Assembly (NCBI GenBank): GCA_027186245.1
Contig: CP114487.1
Span: 11,527,001-11,591,000 of the forward strand
Direction: 5' to 3'
DNA from: Coriaria nepalensis
Taxonomy: Eukaryota; Streptophyta; Magnoliopsida; Cucurbitales; Coriariaceae
DNA length: 64,000 nt
Below the pieces are notes generated by a model. It saw only the letters and a program-made list of their open reading frames with translations. It was not told the origin of the DNA and ran no database searches. Shown one piece after another: positions 1 through 13,200 of the stretch; within the stretch, counting starts at the first letter, position 1; every line of letters begins with the position of its first letter. The translations under genes were made by a program, and so were the position numbers.

Positions 1-2136
1 TTCGCCACACCCTTACTCTTGTTCCTGGTGTGTTTGTTGGGAGATGACTCCTTCTAAGGTCTCTCACTCGGCCATTTCAACTTTGTTAAGATGACTTATC
101 TTCTATTTGATTATGGCCCCTATTTGCATGTAGTTAAGCAAGAAAGTTCTTATGGTGGTGATTGTAGAGGCATGGTCACTCTAGGCGTACTAAATGACAT
201 ATCCATTTCATGTACTCAAATGTCGCTTTTACCCCTATTTGTCATGGCTCCTTCGTCGTTGGCTATGCTGCCATAAAAGTTGTTCTCCTTATGAATGATT
301 GAGTTGACTTGGTATAATGTTGACTCATGCCGAGAGCGAAAGCGAGTAGGTGGGTTTCACAATGGAGCCACAAAGGTGGTAGGATCCATTATGATAGATT
401 TATTTTGAGAAATTCTTATTTGTTCAAACTTGTACGATTCAATTATTTGAACTTTTGATTGTGAAGAAAATTGACGTTCCCCACGGTCGGCGCCAAACTA
501 TTGATGCCAAAATTCGCCCCTACAATATGTCCACAAATTCGTATATGCACAATAAAGAAGATACGAAGGGACATAGGGGTTACTACCTATGAATCCCCCC
601 GATGTTTAAATTAGGAAGGTATTTAGAAAAATAATCGATAAAACAACTTTGAGCTGAAAAATATTGGAGAGCGTATACCTTAGGTATCTCATAGAAGAAA
701 TATTTATATGGTTGACCTGATATAGTCTTTTTGAAGTGAAACTCTTAATTTGATATAATATGCAGAGATATCTATTGATTTGATAGAATCCACAAAAATC
801 TTCCTTAATTTGAGAGCAAATTCCTGATATTATAGATAATGAGTTAGATCATCTCATACGAGACGACTTTGGACCTATCATGTTCCGAGCTTCTTAGGTG
901 CAACTCCACATGGGCTCGTAAGCGCTGGCTTTATAAGCGACCAGTCCGACTTCACTTTTGAGTTCATAGGTCACTCTGATTATGATATAGACTCAAATCC
1001 TCGTTGAAATGATGTTTTTGTAAATATTATAAAAAACAATATTATGAGTAATATTTTTATAAATATTTATTGAAATTATATTTTTAACTTCATCACTGTA
1101 CTCATAATAATTTATAATATTTTTTACTTGTTAATTTCTTTATAAAAAGTTTTGTTGGTGTATAAACTATAAGTAACGGTAATTATCGCGATATATAAAA
1201 AATAATTGTTCATAGTTATAATAGAATTTGAGGTTAACGCAATCACATGTCCATAATGTTTATTTTTCGTGTATGTATATAAAAATATTTTTTCTTATTA
1301 CTTTATTACTGTAAAGTCCTTAAACAAAACATGTTTTTTTTTTCATGCTTTGTACCATGTCCGTGTCCGCACACAACTTTTTGAAGCTGCTCTTGGCCCG
1401 CCAAAAATGACAAACTAATAGGATTTATCAGACTTTTTATTGGCCTATGTGCATTTCTTAGATTCGTAATACCATATCATTTAACTATTGTTACCTATGT
1501 ACAATGTATGCCCTTTTAAGACAACATTAAGTTTATATATCGCAAATGATTCAAAAACTAACCGTTCCATCTGATATGAATGATATAATATATGAACGAT
1601 TTATAATTGCGATAAAATTTAATATGATATATAATTATAATATAAAATATTTTCTTTTGAAGAAGAATAAGATGTAGAATTTTTATTTTGATTTCCAAAT
1701 AAGTTAATTAAGCTAAGGTCTATATGGTGAGGATTCCAAGCTACAAAAACCCATTTGTCTTATGACTCTAAAACAAATAATTAAGGTTTTAAAAACTATA
1801 TAATAACAAAAATAATTATTTAATTAGTTGTAATTCAACGGATTTTAATTCAATTTGCTTTTTTTTTTTTAAATAGATTTAGATTTTGGGTTTGATGATG
1901 TTTAGTTCATTAATTAACTCGTTACACTCTAAACGGCTACTCTCAATTAGATTAAAAAAAATTGATGATTATTTTATTTTATGTATGAAAATAGAAAATA
2001 GAAAATAGAAAATAAAAAAGAAGAAGCGGAAGAACGGCTATCGTATAAATTAGCGTGCATTTAAATTCAGCAGAAATTGCTTCGCGCTCTGCTTTTCAAA
2101 TTTCCCAAATATTTGCTCTCCACCTGACACTCTGCG
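1..2136. other. AT-rich spacer, no gene seen
   Basis: No convincing coding exon or RNA gene is visible in this stretch. The longest open frame (91-276) has no splice context and resembles nothing I know. Around 480-620 the sequence has the flavour of a dispersed plant repeat (a GC-rich patch reading cggcgccaaactattgatg, inside AT-rich DNA), but I cannot find paired ends or target duplications. The last ~100 bases before 2137 are pyrimidine-rich and probably form the promoter and 5' UTR of the next gene. Confidence 0.5.
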
Positions 2137-3394
2137 ATGGCGTCTCCACCATCTAGATCCGGCGCTGATCTTCTTTCTCCTACTAAAGAAGCTGAGTCGA
2201 AGCTATCGTCTCTCATCTACGGTGCGCTCTCCTTCCTCGATCCGTCTCTCTCTCTTACTCACACATGCGCACATACATTGTTCTATCCGGTGATTATAGG
2301 AGTATTCCGCTTACTCTTCTCTGCTTCTGTACAATTGCGATCGGTCACTTTGAAATTCTTCTGTGATTTGTGCAAAAATTAGGATCACTAGTTTACTAGC
2401 TGTATTTTTGACATGTTTCGGTGAAGTATCGCAGATTTTCGTGAAGTATGAACCGCTTGAAAATCCACTTGATAGCTACGACTAGGTTAAGGAGTGGATC
2501 TCCGCTGGATGATCTGATTTTGCTTCTCTGTTTAACCTATTCACGGATGAGTTGTATTTCTACTCTTTAGACTGTATTTCATCATATGTTTTATTATTAT
2601 TATTATTTTTTGGCTTTTTGATTCACGGCTTATTTCATGTGCGATAGTTTTCCAGATCCTCTTATTTGTTACTCTATTCATAGAAAATTTGTGATGATGT
2701 ACAATCGCCAAAAAATATTGATCCATTACTACTCCCTTCCCATGCTTTTCATCTACCACAAATCCTTCAAGTTGGAATTACGCATTCATTGCTTACAGAA
2801 AAGTTGTCATACCTATTTTTGTATTGTAAACTAATCTGTTGTGTATGTTGAAAAGAACTCCTATGGGCCTTGCTATATCTAGAAGTAGGAAGGGCGAGAG
2901 GGAAACAGAAAGAAAGAGAGTTCTATTCTGTATATATGAACTAGGAACCAGCTAATTTAAGCTTGTTTGGCCCTTCAGGCTTTATGTGCATATTTATTTC
3001 CATAGTATTTCTTAAATCTTACTTATCATTTGTGTGGACAATTCTCAATCTAGAGCTTGCATTTTGGGTGCAGACATGTCGCAACAGGTCCAAGGGGCAA
3101 TGGAAAACTTGCTCAAGTCGATCAGGTTTGTCGGTGCATGACAACACTCTGCACTCTTACTCCGACCTTTGCCTTTTTTTTGGATAGTGTATTGCTAATT
3201 GTGTGACTGATCTCCACTTATCGTTTTCCTGTTCAACCCTCTGAAGTGAAATCAATGAGAACTCTGTTGGAATTATGGAAGGTATGGAAAAATCCAAAAA
3301 CTCCGCTTCTGAGAGGAAGAAAGTTTTAGAGGAAGAGAGAGAAGGATTCCAGAAATTAGTTTTTACTGTTTTAGAGACGCTCAACAACAAATAA
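2137..3394 (+). CDS. Small coiled-coil protein, 94 residues, family not recognised
   Basis: I do not recognise the family. Three exons join cleanly: 2137-2221, 3074-3125 and 3247-3394 (stop 3392-3394), with GT-AG introns of 852 and 121 bases. The product has 94 residues. After a Ser/Pro-rich start it is almost entirely helical and strongly charged (LSSLIYDMSQQVQGAMENLL, then EINENSVGIMEGMEKSKNSA and SERKKVLEEEREGFQKLVF). It has no signal peptide and no membrane segment. This pattern fits a short coiled-coil adaptor subunit, such as those of BLOC-type or tethering complexes, but that is only an analogy. The first ATG sits in a good plant context (GCGATGGCG). Its 3' end faces the 3' end of the large spastizin-like gene about 840 bases away. 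The in-frame continuation across two phase-specific junctions is the main evidence that it is real. Confidence 0.72.
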
Positions 3395-4234
3395 TTCCCC
3401 GTGTAAGAAGGCTGTAATAAGCTCACTCTTTAGTTCCGCCGTCGCGTTCATGCATCCACTTACAATATTTCTGATGTCTCAAGTAAAATGGTTGATATTG
3501 GCATATTAGATACAGCGCAACCTTCAAACTGTTACTGGGGGTTTTTTTTTTGTTTTTAATATTACAAGTCTAATCATCTAAAAATGTTCAAAACCATATA
3601 ATGATGCAGTTGAGTCCTCTAAGTCGACTATAAAACAGAGCATATCTGGAGCAAAATGAATCAGGCAAGCTTCATTTGAAAAAAAAAAAAATTTTTTTTT
3701 GAAGTTTATTCTGCTCACTAGATATTTTGTTCACAAATCATCTTTCTGTTCTTCTCAGCGTATATTGAACACTGAACTGTCAATAAACTTTTCAACTATA
3801 ATACAAGTAAACTAGCAAATATAATACAACCAGCAAACAGCTATATACAAGCAGTCTTCTCTATAGGATCAATCTCGGAATTACGTGAATATTTCAATTT
3901 GCCAACCCTTCTGATGTTTTAAATTGCAATATTCCGAGAAGACTCGCAACCAAGGAGTATATAAGCAAGAAGTAGATTCAATGACGATGCATGCGGACCA
4001 GATGAAAGGTATAGGCGACCAAAATGATGAATTCAAACCGATGAAAGTCAAGTTTCTGTTTCACTAAGTTGGCATTGTGGAGGGAAGCCTTAGTTCGGGT
4101 ATCTAGGTTTCCATTCCACACTTGAGCCGTAATGCAATTTGACTTTCATGGCTATCAAACATTTGACTACACCTGAATATATATATATATATATACCTAG
4201 CCAAAGAGTAGACCGCAATTTCCCAAGAAGCCAA
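3395..4234. other. Convergent 3' regions of two genes
   Basis: This 840-base gap should hold the 3' UTR of the small coiled-coil gene (plus strand) and of the spastizin-like gene (minus strand). It contains homopolymer runs of T and A near 3540 and 3680 and a short (TA) run near 4175-4195. I see no further coding exon. Confidence 0.5.
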
Positions 4235-7200
4235 TTACATGTACTGGGCCAACCACTGTTTACACATATCAAGAACGGGGAGCGCATTTGCATGTAGTGC
4301 CTGCAAAAGAAAAGTAGAAATCCTGATATGAAGTTCTCGGTGTGAGAAGATGTCGATAAAATATGGGATTAAGAGTGAACAGAGAACGTCAAAGTGAGTG
4401 TATGGGTATTCGAAGGGAAAAAGAAAAGAAGATAAGTTAATTGTTCAATTAGACATAAAACACTAACCTGGTGAGCTACATACTGAACATCAGCTACACT
4501 TCCACTTCGAGAAGCAATTTGGAAAGCACTTTTCAGCCGACCACAAACCACACAGGCCAGAACTTTCCTGCATTCACAAGTCAGGAATGGAATCAAACAT
4601 CAGTAACCTCGGATTTAAAGCAATCAGTAAGGAATGAAATGTTAGGAACAATGCAAAGCCCATTCCTGAAGCCCAAAAGGTGCACAAGTATTGTGCCATC
4701 AAAACTATCTATATACAACAGCTTTATAGATTACATCTTGAAGTCAATATATGGAAATAGAAAAACCATACCTATGGCTGCTGGTCAACATGTCTATAAG
4801 ACGGTCTGGGCGTTCTTTGTGTTTGTTAGCATATACATTTATGGCAGCACCCAACACCTGCACATTTCACCAAAAAAAGAAAAAAAAAATTGTAATTAGA
4901 AATAGTGAGTAAAGGCTTTTGTTCAGGAATTTCAGTGGATGATTACATCTCCAGTGTAATTGCACTACTGTACCTGGTCCCAATCTTCATCCTCAATAGT
5001 GCCTTTTATATTTCTAATCAATTCTGTCAACTGTCCGCCTTTCTTTCTCTCAGCTAATGATGCAGCAACGGCGGCATATATATCAACCGCTGGAGGATAA
5101 AAGAAGAAAATCTTATAGCACAATGCTCAGCCAAAAACAAAAAAGGAATACTGGGTTATGTAAGAGATTCAAGGATTACCTGGAAGATCAAACTGATAAA
5201 CAACTTGGAAAGCCAAATCAAAGTTCTTCTCCACAAGAGTCTCCGCAATCTTACATCTTCTTCTGCAAAGCAAGGGACACAGCAGTAGATTGCTTAATAT
5301 TAGCATTGGACAGCCGCTGGTAGATTTTTTTATATATTTCTTCAATGTCCAATGTATACAAGGAAAGTTTAAAAAACATAACAAGTCCACGAATATCATA
5401 AATCTCAGAATCTAAAATAATCTGGGAATATCATGTTAAAAAGTGTTCCCATACACTTTCGGAACACGATAATAGGAGAACAAAGTCTCTTCTTGAAAAA
5501 TAGAGACAAAACTTTAATAGCTTTACAGATATGTCAAGAAACTATTTCTTTTAAACATTTAACCATTTTTAAGAGAAAATGAAACGGGCGTTCAACTTTT
5601 CATTATATTAATTACACAAACCTGAATGTATCAGGGTCGCTTGGATTACCAAAAAGTGAATGCTTCCACTGCGGTCCGTCTGAATCATTGAATGCTTTTA
5701 CAACTTCCACCTAATCAGTTAAGGAATCCACAGAAGCTTGTGAATAATATGTGGACGACAAACAGCTGAACCTACCAATGATGACATATAGAACATTTCT
5801 AACATCTCAAACAAGCATTTACAATCTCTTTATTTATTTATTTATCGTAAAGAATTAATATCAACAATCATTTATATATCCAACCAGCAAAAAAGTAGGA
5901 CAGGTTATATAAATTCCTAGTTGAGCAGTGTGTCAACTTTGAATGACAAAGGATGGTCCTTTAACCAGCAGCAAAACATAAAGATTTAATGCTACAAAGA
6001 GTTAGTTATGAAGGCAAGAAAATTTTAGAAACCAAAGAAGTAAGGCCCATCTCTCGTATTCAGGTTCACAGTCTTGCAAAATACTCTAAAAGGCACCAAT
6101 CAAATAGTTAAGCTAAGAAGAAAAAGAGAAAAAAATGTAATAAAATGCCATCAATATAACTATATGAGCTTCAGTAGATACAAAATGAGACATACGTATC
6201 AAACCAGAGGAAATCATTCCAAGACATGGATTGATCACCGAAGCAACCTTTTTATATTTTCTCCTAGCATATCAATCAACATGCCATGAAGGGACAATCC
6301 TCATGTAATTACAGGAAAACTATGTATTAATAGATCTCTTTCAGCTTAATTAAATGCTACAAAAAACATTCCATTTTTCTAGGTTCCTAATGAAGCATTA
6401 CCTGAATGGCAACCCTGGCAGAAAACTTGACCAGTCCTTCCTCAGTGAGCTTCTCAGAGGCAGTTTTTCCTCTAATTCCTTTTGTCACAAGCTTAGTAGA
6501 ATCTCCACCCCTTTGCCGTGCTGACAACCCTTCATCAAAATGCATCTACAACCAAGAAAGACAATAAAACAAAAAAATACAACGAAGAGGGCTGTTATTG
6601 TCTTCAACAAGGATAATGGAATCTGACGTGAAAAAAAAACAGAGGGGAAAGTTCTTGTGAAGATATTTCTGACTCAGACAGAGTATGTCGTACTGCAGGA
6701 TGTACCTTAGCATGTTCTAAATGAGTGATAGCTTCCTCTTGCGACCATGAGTTCACAAACAATTGAATACAGCAAAGTCCAGAAGCAACGTGGTCTCTTT
6801 TTATTACCTAAAATGAAAAGCAAAAAGTTGGGAAAACCATACAACAATCTTCTTAAACATAACTTGGGTGTAGAAGGTACAACATGAAAACAATTCAAAC
6901 ACTAAAAAGTGATAATTAATACAGACTTTCCTAGCATTTATGCCTGGTTATTATAATCTGTCAACAGAACATAATAAAGTGAAGAATAGATGGGTATTGA
7001 AAGAGAGAGAAAGATAGAAGGCCTTATAATTCTCAAAACAACCTATCAGGTCTGCAAAGATCACATTTTCTTAAGTTCTGTCGCTTCAATATTAAGCTGT
7101 TCTATAAAGCAGGTGACAGATGTGAAAATAGATAAAAGTAATAATTGGTTCAGTTCAAGCATAAGCCCATTATAAGTCCATGAGTTGGAAAAGTTTACCT

Positions 7201-10200
7201 GAAATTTGTACAGGTAATTAAAATTCTTATGCAGCTCACAATAGTTGCAAATCCGAGCAAGAGCTGCAGTATTGTACTGGTTAAATGCTACACTTTCCGG
7301 ATTTCCTGATGACATCCTTGTTGAAATCACCTCCTCCAAAACAGACATAGCACCGTAACCAATACACAGGTCACACAAATCATCAATAGTCCCATAATCA
7401 GTAGCCAGTGGGTCTGGTTTCTGAGGGGAGGAAGATGAGGTTACTGCCCCAACACTTGATGGTTGAGAAGGTGGTGGGATAGCATCTGTAGGAAAGAACA
7501 GCATGCACGCATCTCTGTAGTGACCATGCTTAAACATAAAACCAAGCAAAAGCTGCCGTGCATACTGCAAAGTTTTAGAAATTCATATTAAGAGCCACCC
7601 ATTCTAAATAAACCTGTAGACTTAATACTATGATAGCAAAAGAGGATGAGGAAGCAAAAGTGTAAATACTTGTAAACACATTTTAATCAGGTGAAGAAAT
7701 TCCAGTTCCACACAGGAGGTAGGGTGAGGACAGTGCATAACTGCTTGGTACTACATACTAATGCATATCTTTGATATCAGCTAAGAAAATGGAGAAATAT
7801 GGTAGTGAACCCAGAAGCGGGAGGAGAAGAAAGAGAGCTATGGTTGCCATCTTTATATCAAGTTCAGGAGACAAACCATAAAGCATATGAAATAAAATGA
7901 GATCCAGCTTACTTCTTGTAAGTAGTTAACACATTCAGTATATCGAATGCTGTCCAGATTGCTGCGAGGTCCATCATCAAAGTCTGAACTATGGGCGGAA
8001 TTGTTATTTGCAAATTCTTGAGAACAGCGGGATCTCTCTGAACGAGGAAAAGTTGATGGCATATACAAAACATTGAGATAAGCATCAGCAGAAAGAGAAT
8101 CATCCAGTATTGTTGGTGCACTTTTAGCCAGATGCTCATACATTGATCGAACAGAACCAACATCAACTGGGGGACCTCCTTCAATAGTATTAATGATATC
8201 TTGTATCACAGGTACCGAATCACCCTTAAACAATTGAAAAGCTTGCCTGCAAAGCAAAAAGTAATAACAATCACTCTGGATGTTAATTTTTCTTTTCATG
8301 GGGGAAGGGAGATGGGGAAAAAGGGATTTGGATAAACATACTTAAACTTCACACGTGCTTGAGCATAGTGCTCCATCCGAATCAAAGCATGTCCCCATGC
8401 ATTCCAAACAGGGAAAACATCAATCTGAAAGATGTCCCTATTTCCATAAGCATCACAGCACTAAAATTAAGAACAGTACCAACAATTTAGAATTCCAGTT
8501 ACCTTACACTTCCTGCAGGTATATACAGCCATGCTATACCTTTCCTCTGCAAGCAACCTGTCACGAAGCCGAGCAGAGGACCCTTTATCAGCAATATCAT
8601 CAAGAGATGCAGCAATTCCTGATCCCAAAAGGCTCTGAAGCAGCTCAGCACGTCCAAGCCAAATGTCAGCCTGTTGGAGAACTTCAGAGAGCTCATCTGT
8701 AGTCTGACTACCCACACTATAATTACCAGCATCAGACGATGCATCATCAGCATCTCTACTTCTTTCAAAATTACTTAGAAAGTCACCAGGGCCAACAAGC
8801 TTTCTCAACAAGGATTTAGCAAAAAGTAGTCCCTGCACATGCAGCAAAAGCATTATACTGCAAATCCAGATGGTCATACTAAGTAGCATGAGCTGATTTG
8901 ATCAACAAACAATTATTCAAGTAAAAACGAAAGAATTGCCTCTATTGATTAAGGTAATCAGGACAATCTCGAGGGAAAAAATGCCCCACTATACACATGG
9001 CAAGGAATTTATGAGGTGTACCTGGACAAACGTCTCAGTGGCATGGTAGGCCCGGCCGATTGTTTCCATTGATACATTTTCTGGCAACTGTTGGGAGCTC
9101 AACACGTTCTTCATTTGGTTGATACACAATTCCATAGCACTTTTGGCAGAGACAGACTCATCAGAACAGAGAGAAAGCAAGGCCTGGAAATTGAAGATAC
9201 AAAAATTCAGAAGCACATGGATTGCAGCCTCCCTAAATCAAATTACTAATGGAAGAGGATCACAACTTCTAAGAATCGAAATCACCAAATCTATGAAATT
9301 ACATCTACTCTGATAGGATATCAAACTAATCTGTATGTGTTGCAAACAAAATGATTACCATACATCTCTCAGGATGATTTCATTGAAAATTATTTATGGA
9401 GCCAACCCCGACTTGTTTGAGGATAAGACATAGGAGGATCGAGTTTAGTTACAATTATACATAGTTGCCATAAAAAGGGTTATAACTTTTACTAGATATA
9501 CAAGCTATATACAGAAGAGTGTATACCATTCACTGTTCGTGTGGTGACAGCAATGGATGGGGAACATACTTCACTATATATCACTACACATATATAAAGT
9601 CACATACATATAGATGGATTTGCAATAACAGCATCCTGAACTGGAGGCAAGACCCATCCCTCCAAATCTAAGGACCAACACAACATCATGTTGTATAGTT
9701 TGGCTAAATATTGCATCCTTCCGAGGATTTGTGGAAAATACTCTCAATAACAAAACAATGAGTAAAATTTTCCCCTAGTTAATCTTATAATTTAACAAAA
9801 GCTCATTGAAACCAAAGTCAAGCTACACATAACAATGATTCCAGCACTTGGTATATGTTTATTTCTCGTAAGAGTAGCAACAATATAAATCTGATTACCT
9901 GAGACAGTTCAGTGACTTACCTTAAATAGAGTAATGTCAGGAGCACTTTCATATCTATGAGATCCACGGACAGCTTCATCCTTTATTACATCGCCTGTTA
10001 GCATCCATTCCTCAGAAATGGAAATAGATGGTAGTCGTTCTTGTCCATCTATAGAATATGATGAAACACGATCCTCTTGAATTCCAGTCATTGCCTCCCA
10101 TGCAACTCTTTCAGACGGTGACAATCCAGAACTTTTTCTTTTCCTGTAAACATCTTTTGGAGCAGCCTTATCTCCAGTATTCTTAGGAGCCCAAGAAAAT

Positions 10201-13200
10201 GCTCTACGGGCCTCTTTTTGCAAGTTACTCAGACTACTAGTAAAAGATGACTTTGTAGGCACACCTGCCCTCACTTTCGGCTTTGGTCTCGTTCCCGAAA
10301 CAGAAACCCGATGTTCTCTTGGGGGAGAGCTAAGACTGACAGCAATAGCTTTGGTGGCATATGCGATAATGAGATTGTTGTTCTTCAATACTGGAAACTC
10401 TTTAAGAATCTGTATACAAATAGATACCCATTTTTATTCACAAAAGCATAAAGAGTAGCCAAAGTAACATCACCCAGCACTATCTTTTCAAGTTTCACAA
10501 ATGTACAAAGAAGTTTTTTAGGTGGGGATTTCATACCAGGGAAGCAGATTGAAGCTGTTTCCTCATCAGTAGAACCTCCAGTATCAAATGAGGCTGCTCA
10601 TGCAAAGAAGAACATTTTTGCTGCCACGGCACTGGTAAGGCAGCCAGAACACGAAGGCCTAAGGCCCAAGAGTTAAGCCGAGAAACCTCAAGCTCTGACA
10701 GATTCCCTTCTCTTCGCTTCAGGAAGAAGTGAACCTTCAGAGAGAGAGATAATAAGGGTTCAGACTTAAGGCGCAAGAAATATAAGCTTATGACACGGAC
10801 ATGTAGGCCAGCCAGGTAACAACACTACCAAAAGGAAGACAAAGAGGAGCTCTTACCAGAAGTTGCTTTGAACGCAGATTTGGTAATAATTGCATTGCAC
10901 CCATGGCAACAGGTAATGCATCGTCTGAGTCACGTAGCGAAGAAAGAAAACGTGAAGCTTCTGCTGGACCACCACCATTGAGGGGATCAGCGGTCAGGAG
11001 CTTCACAAGTTGCCTACCCTGTAGTTCTCTTCGTAAATCTATTGATAATCCAGCACTTTCAGCCACTTCTAAAGCAGCAGAAACAGCTCCTTTTCCAGCT
11101 AGTCTAAGTGCCAAACCTTCGGGATCTTCTTTACACTCTGCTTCAACCTGTGAAGGCAGGCGAACATAATAATGAAATGGTAAATAAATACAACTCTTAT
11201 GTAGTAGTTCTTAGCTGATTATATGACTTAAAAAATTATGGGATTTTCAATTTCATTTTTTTTTTAAAGGAAAAAGTTGTGACCTCTTGCCAGCTGCTAT
11301 ATTGATCATCTGCACTTAATATTCGACCATACTTCTGCAACGCTTGTTTAATTTGCATGACCTAGACAGCAAAACAAAGAGATCTTATTGAGCTTCTGAA
11401 AATTATCCAAACAAAAGATAAAATACATAAGCATTGAGCACCAAAAGCAAATAATAATAATTAATATTAAATAAAACAAAAAAAAAAAAAAATTTGTTGG
11501 GGGGGGAGGCAAATTACTAACTACCTGATTTCTAATTGGATCACTCTCAGGAAGGTGGCAGCAACACATAGTAAGAACATCCAAGGCAGCATCAAGTTCC
11601 CAACTGTGCATATACCTGGAAGAAAATTAAAGAGATTCAAAAGCACTAGTGTAAGGTACAGTCACATCAATTTTCAATCAATCAAGTGTCAACATGTAGA
11701 GCAGTGCAGTGGGAAAGGTATACAAACACTAGCAGATGCATTTCATCTGTAAAATATGGTGACTGTGATCCAAGAAACAAATGCGTTAAGTAGGTAACTA
11801 CCATTGGATAATTAGTTAATTGTCTAATCCTAATATGGAAAATGCTATAAAAAAATTTACATGCATAATTGATAGCAGCAACCCCTACACACTGGGTCGC
11901 AAATATCAGGTACCATTCACAATAATAAAAGAGTAAATCTCTTATGACTTTACGTACTTGAGGGAAAGTCTAGCTGCTAATTGCTTATCCTTCAACCGCA
12001 GGCAATACTGCCAGCTATTACTCCAGATTCCTTGGTTTCCATAATCTTGAGATTGACCAGAACTTGACTCCTTTTCTTCATCGCGTTCAATGAGAAGCTG
12101 AAGCAACCGATCAGATGCCCCATTACGCAAAAAACGATCCGAAAGTGCAAGAGCATCCATCAGCAATCCATCGTCAATCAAGCTGTCAGAGGAAATAAAA
12201 TAAATTACATAGAATGAATCTTCGTACTTTTCAATATGGTGCTAAACATTAGTTACAACTAGTTAATCCCAAAACTTCAAACAATGAGTGGAACAACCAT
12301 ACACCACCTCCCTCTAACCAAACACCCCTTTTCCTCTTAGAAAAGAAAAAAGGAAAACCAAAACAAAAACAAAGGTAAGTTTGCATCTTTAATATGTATT
12401 TATTACTTTTTCCTTCTTTGAAGCCAGGACAGTCATAAGGGCAAAATCATCCTATTAATATCCCATCTTAATTTTTTTTTCCTTATAATCTCTAAAGTAG
12501 ATTTCGGTATTGAACTATTCATGGAAAATTAAACGAACAAACCTGGTGCTTCTTACACTCAAACAAGAGCATATAAGAAGAAACGGGTGAAACAAAGAGT
12601 ACAAAAATCAGTAATCTGTTTGAAGAATGAATGAATAGTGTACCGCTCAACAGCTTTCTCATAGGGTTCTTCATTTTCCCAATCAAAAGAAAGGAAAACT
12701 GTAGAATCAAGTTCAAAATCTTCAGGCTTTGAGGAAATATGCCCAGGCTCAGGAACTATACCGTCTTGACGATTAACATCTGATAAGGCAACGGAAAGGT
12801 TATTACCACAAATAATATCATCAATCTCAGATTCAGTATCGCTGTCATAATCACACAGTCTCTTAATAGAATCCCTTGCTTTAGGTTTAAACTCCCCTCC
12901 ATTGGAATCTTGCTTAGTTGTTACTGCAAATTCAGAAACTCGATGGAGATTAGTTTGCATCTGTATCCAGCGGTTTAAAGTTGGGAACCTGTACATGACA
13001 ATAGATGGTAACTACACGTTTATTTTGTAAGTAATAAGGTAATCAATCACTTCTAGCAGATATATAACCTCTCAGACTGATCAAGAGCAAACTCATAAAA
13101 CAGCTGGTCAACATCAGGTGCCTGCATTAATCCATCATTCAAAGAACTTGATACAGAAGAGTTGCTGCTGCTGTATAATATACTGCTCCCAAAAACACAG

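Noticed and set aside
4471..4899. Plus-strand 142-codon open frame opposite the spastizin gene
   Set aside because: It is the antisense shadow of two conserved exons and their intron.
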